The notes beneath the pieces are model-generated. The model did not search any database, was not told the origin of the DNA, and saw only the letters and a list, made by a program, of their open reading frames with translations. This document shows, piece by piece, positions 57,743 through 64,000 of a stretch of 64,000 nt of DNA. Within the stretch, counting starts at the first letter, position 1; every line of letters starts with the position of its first letter. The translations under genes and the position numbers were made by a program. Location: contig PDUO01000002.1 of NCBI GenBank assembly GCA_003008705.1, forward strand, positions 700,898 through 764,897, given 5' to 3'. The stretch comes from Pezicula radicicola. Lineage: Eukaryota > Ascomycota > Leotiomycetes > Helotiales > Dermateaceae.

Positions 57743-59327
57743 TCATTGCCTTTTCTTCTTTGCGGCGTCCTTACTCTTTCCGTATCCCTCTTTTCTCCAC
57801 ACGCCAACCAAGCACCACACAACCCACAGGAAACCAACGAGCACTACACCAGCAGTGCCCATCTCCACATACCTACTCTTATCTAAGTCCAAAACTGGCA
57901 CGCTGACGACATTTACCAACCTGCCACTTGCGGAAGCCTCAGGCGACAGATGATAAAACATGGTCTTCGGCCCAAAGAGTCCGTCATATCCAAGATTCAC
58001 CCGGTCGAATGGGTTGATAGGGAATTTGCTACCTTCATCTGCTACGCAGGCCCAAAAGAGAACCGGATAGGGTATCTCTAGTTTGGATTGCCCACCAGTG
58101 GAGTTTGTGGGGAGGAGATAGCGCAGGTGTAAGGGTATTTCAGCAGTCCAAGCTTCGTTGGAGGAAGACTTTGGAGAGGCGAGTTCTAGGAGGAGACTTG
58201 AGCCCCATAGTGCCATTGTATAAGCTGGAGCTTCCAAATCCACAGGTGCAGTAACGTGATGTATTGCAGAGATGTTTTTGGATGCTAGGAAGAGAGGATC
58301 AGAAAATTGATATTTGTCGGCAAATATTCCCCGTGGAAGTGAGAGGTGTGCATGGAGTGAGCATGATCTCTCGTCAGTAGGTGGAGTGCTGGTGTCAATA
58401 TTGAGCTTCAGATCAGGGTGAAGTCCAGTTGGTTCAATCAGGCGGGCTGAGAAGGTTGATGGGAGTGGATGGTGTCGAGCTGGGAAGGAGAATAGTGTTG
58501 GAGAAGGCTTGGTGTCTTCACCAACCACAGTCAAAAACCCTCCTAGTGAGAGCTCCTCCGGTTCCTTTGGTTTCTCCACAGATAGGACACCAACCTCCAG
58601 ACGATCGTTTGAGACCTTGTTGGTGAGGTCTAAATTCCATATTTGAGGAGCCCAGTACGCAGTTAGAGTCAAGGCGTGTGATATTGTGTCAAAGTCTATA
58701 TCAACAGTATTCGCTTGAAGAAGGCTTGAAGCCCTTGTCAAGCACTCCTGATTCGAAGAGGCGCATAACTTATGTCTAGCATATTCTACAAGATCGGCAA
58801 GACTTTCAAGGGGTTGATAATACTGTGTTGCGGCGGATAGAGAGAATCGTTCATTTGGGAGTGTAGTAAATGATTGCTGTACGAATATTAGTAGTGAATC
58901 AAACAGCTGCATATTTGTACTGACCTCGGGCGATTGGCAATCTAGATCTCCAAATACCTTCTTCAATGTAGGGCATAGCAGAAGTCTACACAATATCTTA
59001 GCTTGAGCAGAAACATAGGGTTTAAAAAACGCACGAGCTATTGCTCTTCTTCTGAGGCGTGTAAAAGACATGGAGTCCAGGTGAGAGCCTTGAAACAAGG
59101 GGTGCGATTGTCGCATATGGATTTGGGCTTGTCCATCTTATATGTAGTTCATGGCTGGCTTTGAGTACTCGATAAAGCTCTTGAGGAAGTTCACTGAGTC
59201 CGAATGTGATGCGGTCTTCGCGAGCAGCTTTCAAACCCTGTGACTTAATCGAATTGCTGGCGACATGGAGCGATTTTGGATCTGCTGAGTCTTGGGCTTC
59301 CTGGAGAAAGGTTATTCTTTGGCGCAT
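57743..59327 (-). CDS. PBN1: Pbn1/PIG-X, subunit of GPI mannosyltransferase I
   Basis: ER membrane glycoprotein that stabilises Gpi14 (PIG-M), which adds the first mannose of the GPI anchor. Three exons (59327-59035, 58985-58925, 58876-57743) encode 495 residues. Joins of phase 2 and phase 0 give LSPGLHVFYTPQKKSNSSLL then LCPTLKKVFGDLDCQSPEQS, continuous with FTTLPNERFSLSAATQYYQP. The lumenal PIG-X region includes LHAHLSLPRGIFADKYQF, PVDLEAPAYTMALWGSSLLL, EIPLHLRYLLPTNSTG and IPYPVLFWAC. A single C-terminal TM helix (AGVVLVGFLWVVWCLVGVW) is followed by a KKKRQ tail. The introns are 49 and 48 nt. The gene is head-to-head with the SARAF-like gene, 305 bp between starts. Confidence 0.88.
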
Positions 59328-59632
59328 TGTGAAGGTTGGAAGGCTTCAGAGCGAGGCTTCGTTCGATGTTATGATAGGTACTGCCATGAGCGCTGTCAGG
59401 CGGTGACCTCCATTGGGTCAAGCAAGCTGCGTTGGTGCGTCACTTTTGGAGCTTGAGCTTCATTGCCTGATAGCAAGGACAAACTGTCCTTTACTTCCAT
59501 TCCTAGGTACCTAGCCAGCGCAACAAAGTCAATAAGTACTGTTGACTGCTACCGTTAGTGTCTTGAGGTACCTAGCCTTCACATACTTTGTGCGTCGGAT
59601 GTATACAGTATTTTTTCAGATTTGTCTTCAGA
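59328..59632. promoter_or_regulatory. Shared divergent promoter, PBN1 / SARAF-like
   Basis: 305 bp between opposed start codons. It contains two copies of aggtacctagcc (59504-59515, 59567-59578). Both genes encode ER-membrane proteins. Confidence 0.5.
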
Positions 59633-60553
59633 ATGCGCCTATCTTTCCTTTACCCCGCCATTTTGGTGCTCCTCACACTCACTCCAGACTCAACGATTGC
59701 CGCAAGACTCAAGACTCCTAAAGACGCCATCCTTCTTTCGAAAGTAAAATCTCTTACCCTACGCCATGGCAAAAGGACCTCCCACCGTCGTGTCCCGGCA
59801 GTTCCACAATTATTCTGCGTTGGGGGTAATGCTAAAGGCCTACACAATGTAGAGATCATGCGCTGTACGAATCAAGGTTCTGATTATGAAGAGGAAGACA
59901 TACAATGGTCATGTACAGCCGATCTGCCAGCGGAGTTCAAGCTTGGAAGTACTGATGTTATCTGCGAAGGATACGATAGCAGCAATGACCCATTTGTCTT
60001 GAAGGGAAGCTGTGGCGTGGAATACAGATTGATTTTGACAGATATTGGGGAGGAGAAGTACGGAAAGAAATCGGACTTTGGAGAGAGTGATTCAACAGCT
60101 CTAGCAAAGGCCCTGTTCTGGATTCTCTTCTTGTGTGTAGCAGGGTGGATTATCTACTCAATTTGGACAGGACTCCAGGGCGCCCCAGGAGCCAGGAGAG
60201 CACCGAGACAAGGAGGTGGATGGGGAAATGGATGGGGTGGTGGTGGTGGAGGAGGAGGAGGAGATCCTTGGGACCCTCCTCCTCCATATCCTGGGAAGCG
60301 GTATTCGCAACGCGGCCAAAATGAGGGATGGAGGCCAGGATTTTGGACTGGCACAGCTGCAGGCGCGGCTGCAGGATATGCCGCCGGGAGTAGGGGGGCT
60401 GGACAGAGGCAGCAGACCACGCCCAACAATTCATGGTTTGGAGGTAATACTGGTACTGCAGGTAGTTCACGACCCAGTTTCGGTTCTTCCAATAGCTCTA
60501 GTTCGTCGAGCAGACACGAAAGCACAGGCTTCGGATCGACATCGCGTAGATAA
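59633..60553 (+). CDS. SARAF-like store-operated calcium entry regulator (TMEM66 family)
   Basis: Single exon. The preferred start at 59633 (MRLSFLYPAILVLLTLTPDS) gives 306 residues with a signal peptide; an upstream in-frame ATG at 59588 would bury it. The lumenal domain has the family cysteines (FCVGGNAKG, IMRCTNQG, IQWSCTADLP, VICEGYDS, KGSCGVEYRL). One TM helix (AKALFWILFLCVAGWIIYSIW) is followed by a cytosolic tail rich in Gly, then PPPPYP, then Ser/Gly. In animals SARAF senses ER calcium and switches off STIM/Orai entry. Fungi lack clear STIM/Orai, so the partner here is unknown. Confidence 0.85.
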   Translation: MRLSFLYPAILVLLTLTPDSTIAARLKTPKDAILLSKVKSLTLRHGKRTSHRRVPAVPQLFCVGGNAKGLHNVEIMRCTNQGSDYEEEDIQWSCTADLPAEFKLGSTDVICEGYDSSNDPFVLKGSCGVEYRLILTDIGEEKYGKKSDFGESDSTALAKALFWILFLCVAGWIIYSIWTGLQGAPGARRAPRQGGGWGNGWGGGGGGGGGDPWDPPPPYPGKRYSQRGQNEGWRPGFWTGTAAGAAAGYAAGSRGAGQRQQTTPNNSWFGGNTGTAGSSRPSFGSSNSSSSSSRHESTGFGSTSRR

Positions 60554-60867
60554 TCAACAAGCACATCGAATCAGGTTCACAATGGATTCTTTATAGAATT
60601 TCCTCTAGATGGCATCCCATTGTCTTGGGTGATTTGGCCCTAGCAAGCACTCCAACGTGATGGCGTATGCGACATTCAGACGTAAGATGAAAAGAAAACT
60701 AGATGTACAGAGTAGAAGGGGTCATCAAGCGATGGAGGAAGCCAACCGGACGTTCTATGCAATCATACACAGCCATCGCCGATACCTTTGTGTGAAACGC
60801 CTGAGAAAAACACGTGCCTCATGAGAATGCAACAAAGCGCTTGCTAAAATTCGACCTCCAAGGCCAA
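60554..60867. other. Short intergenic region, convergent gene ends
   Basis: 3' flanks of the SARAF-like gene (+) and BRE1 (-). No further feature is seen. Confidence 0.6.
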
Positions 60868-63511
60868 TTACATATGTACTGCCATGACATCCATCTTATC
60901 GAATGACTTAGCGCAGTTGGGGCACTTCCGCATGCGGTTCGAAATACGATCTTCGACACAGTTATTGCAGAAAAGATGACCACAGGTTTTGAGGACAGTA
61001 TTCTTGAAATCCTTCCGACAAATGGTACAAAGGGCGAGAGTCTGCGATATAGATTTAGCAGAGTCACTACGAAGGAGTTTAGATGACTTACTCTGAGCAT
61101 CTCCTCTTCACCGGACTGGTTGCTCAAACTCTTGGTCTTCCATGTATCCCTGTCCTTCTGTGCCTGTTCGTACCGAACGCGAAGCTGCTCGAGTTCTAGC
61201 TCTATAGCTTGGATTTTCTGCTTCGTGCTAAAGTTTGCAGCATCCTTCGCCTTCATATTGTTGGTCAGTTCAGTAATTGAGTTCTTTAGACTGTCAACTT
61301 TGCTTGTTGCTTCTCCACTCGAGACCAACAACTTCTTGTTCTCTGCCGCGATTGAGATATTCGCCTGCCTAACCTCAACCAATTGCTTCTCAAGATTGCT
61401 GACCAACGTGCGGTTCGAGGTCTCAACATCCTTCAACTGCGATATGATTTCGGAGCTTTTTGCGTTCTGCGTTTTCAATGCGCGTACTTCATTGATACGT
61501 GTGTCCATGTCTTTCCGGGCCGCGAAATACTTCTGATCAGCCTTTGCTTTCTCAGCCAGAAGTAGAGTAACCTTTTCTTCCAACGAGGTGAAATCCATAA
61601 CCTTCTTCGAAGCAATTGCCATTGATCGTTTGTACGCTTTCTCAAGCGACGGCATTTCTCTGCTAATTAATGAAAAGTTTTGTTCCAGGGTTTGGTATTT
61701 GCTCCGGAGTTCTTTTAGATCGAGAGATTCAATCTCTGGGCTTGGCGTAGGCTCGCAAGACTCGTCTTGAGCTTGTGAACGTAATCGTTCTACTTCGAGC
61801 TCCAATGCCGTAATTCGATCGTCTTTCGCACCTACGAGCTCTTTAATCTGGTCTTGCGCAACGCGGTTAAGGTCCTGGCCAGACTTTCTCGTAGCCTGAT
61901 CAGCGATCAATTCATCCCTAGCTGATCGTATCCTCGTGAGGTCGACATCCATACGCTGCAATTGAGTCTGTAGTTCACCGGTAGCAAGTTCTGCCTCGTC
62001 CTCCATCTGTGCTCGGTAAGCCGTCCTCTCTGCTTGATATTTTTCGGCCTCTTCCCGTAGCTGAATATTCGTTGCCTCGAGATGGTTGATTCTTCGGATA
62101 ACATCTTCGTGCTGAGTGCGGAACTGCTTAAAAAGCTCCGTGCGAGCATAGTCGTCTTCTGTAAGGTTTGCAAGCTTGTTGCTTGCGGCCGTGAGTTGTT
62201 CTTGTAGGGTCTTATTCTCGGTCATGATGGTATCCAATTGCTCTTTCTGCTTAGTAACAACAGCGGCAGCTTCTCTGTAAGCAGACTGAGAAGCCTCATT
62301 CTTCTCTTCCGCAATTCCATTAGTCATTTCTGTATCTCCATTGGTTTCAATGCCGCCAATACCACTACCGGCACTATTACCAGTTCCAGCAATTGCTTGC
62401 TCCTCCATTTTCTTTACAGCAGTGCTCTTCGCCCGGTCTAATCGTTTTTCTGCCTTCAAATAACGTAATGATGCGTCTCCGAGGCGTTCTCCTAACTCCT
62501 CTTTTTCGTGGCGCAATCTGTCAACAGTGACCATGTACTCCTTTTGAGAAGCCAACAACTTTGCTAGCTTTGCTTGCAATGCCTCGATGTCTGGCGATTG
62601 CTTTCCACGAGAGGTCGCAAGATTGGAGAACATTGTATGGAGCTTTGACTTTATCTCTCTACTCTTGGATGAGAGATGAGTTGAGAAATCTTCGCTATTC
62701 TTGAAATGTAGTGTGGTTTGGAATGAAGCTGTGGTCTGAATTAGGCACGAAATATCCAACGTGAATATTAACTTACCATCGGGACTGTCTGTATCAGGTA
62801 TTTCGTCTTCGGCGAGCAGTCTGACCTCATCAAGCAGCTAATGACCTGTCAGCCTGAAATTCAATCTCAACCTTAAACAAACTCACCTGCGACCACCAAG
62901 CATCAATGACCCGCAAGTGGTCATCATGGTCGACCGATCTCTTTTGAACGTCCTTCAATTGTGACTCTAAAGTTGCCTTTTCGCGTTTGTATTCTAGCAT
63001 TTGCCGGTAGATCGCATCTTTTTGATATTTCTGCAAGGTAAGACACGTCAGTCTGCAATTTCCATATCTTGTCTTGTGTATGCTCGGTATGGAGGGCGAG
63101 AGTAGAATGGTATCATTGATCGCGTACTGATGCTCTCTGTTGGGGAATTGCGACCTCTGCGGGGAAGTGTCTGCAGGCTAGGCATGCTGTCGCCAGCAAG
63201 CTGCGCATTAGCACCAGCCACATGGAACACAGTGGGTAGCAGCTGTAGGTAGTACTAGTGCGCCGTATACCAAGGGAGATGAATGGTGCAGGGGATATAA
63301 GAGCCAGCACATGAATGGATCTCGTAACACTCACCTCAAGGTCGTCTTTCCATGGCATATCAGCATCTACTGAAGCCTTACTACCGCCATTGACGGCTTG
63401 TCTCTTTGTGGGGGGAGCGAGATCATCAGCGCTCTGCCCTGCTGATCTCTTCCTATCCTCCATCTTGACAAAAGAGGAGGGAAGGGATGCGGCGGAGGTT
63501 GCAACTGGCAT
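60868..63511 (-). CDS. BRE1: E3 ubiquitin ligase Bre1 (histone H2B monoubiquitination)
   Basis: RING ligase that, with Rad6, monoubiquitinates H2B and thereby enables H3K4 and H3K79 methylation. Five exons (63511-63335, 63030-62887, 62837-62777, 62728-61092, 61041-60868) encode 730 residues. The N-terminus has MEDRKRSAG and PPTKRQAV (NLS-like) and PWKDDLE. Next is the conserved [20 protein letters not shown] with [17 protein letters not shown]. Long coiled coils run from about 160 to 660. The C-terminal RING is [20 protein letters not shown], then CNNCVEDR and RKCPNC, ending MDVMAVHM. The start may instead be the Met 16 codons on (63463). The last intron (61091-61042) must be removed to reach the RING. 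The gene diverges from the 63891 gene. Confidence 0.95.
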
Positions 63512-63890
63512 TAGAATAGGGATGCCAGAAGGCTCGTAGACTGGATGCGACGTGCGGTTACGAGAAATCTGCTGCCAACAGCAACTGGGTCGAGGTGGTT
63601 ATTGTGAGGTCGTGGCAAAGGGACGATGTTGACGGACAGGATGAAGTCGAGAGAGAAATGGAACCCGCACCCAATCTAAAATCCCAATGTGGTTAAGCGT
63701 ATCCACTAGGCCTAGTTCAGGCTAGACCAAGCCTAGATACCATCGTAATGGACCTCGATCTTTATTTCTTACCGATGACTCTCGACATACCAACAATAAA
63801 TCAGTCTCAACGCACGTCGTCAACTCGTGAAGTGAGCAGCTCGCCAAAAGCTTCTGCTGTGGCGGCAATGCGACACTAGAACCTGCCATC
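63512..63890. promoter_or_regulatory. Shared divergent promoter, BRE1 / BDP1-like gene
   Basis: 379 bp between opposed start codons. A caggctagaccaagcctag segment (63719-63737) forms short direct copies of the cctag motif seen at 63710. No factor site is assigned. Confidence 0.4.
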
Positions 63891-64000
63891 ATGAGTTCTA
63901 TGATAAAGAAGAAAGCGGCCTTCGGGAAGACGTTTAAGCCAAAGGCCCCGCAACTGCGAAAGCCCCCAGGAGCCCCGCTGTCTGCAGCATCTTCAGCGCG
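63891..64000 (+). CDS. N-terminus of a possible TFIIIB subunit B'' (BDP1), truncated by window end
   Basis: An open frame from ATG at 63891 to the window end (36 codons), reading MSSMIKKKAAFGKTFKPKAP, then QLRKPPGAPLS. A start of the form MSS-x-K...F-P-K-A-P is typical of fungal Bdp1, a Pol III initiation factor with a SANT domain further on. Only the disordered start is visible, so the call is tentative. Confidence 0.4.
   Translation, partial: MSSMIKKKAAFGKTFKPKAPQLRKPPGAPLSAASSA

Overview
The window is nuclear DNA from a filamentous ascomycete (Pezizomycotina). The genes are eukaryotic, with short introns (mostly 47-60 nt), GT donors such as GTAAGT, CTAAC or CTGAC branch points and YAG acceptors. 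Gene spacing is 0.3-3.6 kb, and one retroelement relic shows C-to-T decay of the RIP type. The protein set (fused-type cnxABC, Set2, Bre1, Pbn1, a fungal DH-PH RhoGEF, a long-chain alcohol oxidase) fits a Leotiomycete-like fungus, but that class assignment is a weak inference.

Layout. 1-9 kb: 3' end of a probable Yta7/ATAD2-type AAA-ATPase gene, a cAMP phosphodiesterase of the PDE2 type and a small conserved hypothetical gene. 9.9-15 kb: an asparagine-rich secreted protein and fibrillarin (NOP1). 15.4-23.7 kb: a 1968-residue DH-PH RhoGEF and an EBP/EXPERA sterol-isomerase-like membrane protein. 25-30 kb: a WRAP73/Wdr8 protein diverging from the molybdenum-cofactor locus cnxABC (MoaA then MoaC). 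30-36 kb: a gene-poor, AT-rich stretch with an orphan RRM gene and a RIP-decayed Tad-like LINE. 36-46 kb: an AT-hook protein, Set2 and a mitochondrial-type GABA aminotransferase, then a 145-bp MITE. 46-60.6 kb: a long-chain alcohol oxidase, a FYVE protein, a Mn-type CDF transporter, Pbn1 and a SARAF-like protein. 60.8-64 kb: Bre1, diverging from a gene that begins like TFIIIB B'' (BDP1).

Most genes are housekeeping and do not form a pathway cluster. Chromatin functions recur (Yta7-like, AT-hook, Set2, Bre1), but no operon-like logic is visible. Three close head-to-head pairs (WRAP73/cnxABC, PBN1/SARAF, BRE1/BDP1-like) probably share promoters. Exon structures were derived by hand from reading frame, splice signals and conserved protein sequence. 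All multi-exon models below keep phase.

The most interesting signals are two. First, a splice donor overlaps the terminal Gly-Gly-stop of the MoaA frame and is phase-compatible with MoaC; this matches the human MOCS1 logic, where splicing decides between active MoaA and a MoaA-MoaC fusion. Second, two near-identical 53-nt introns flank a 24-nt micro-exon in NOP1, which suggests recent intron duplication or an introner-like element. Other points of interest are a 35-nt intron in WRAP73, in-frame (3n) stop-free introns in SET2 and the AT-hook gene, and the MITE.
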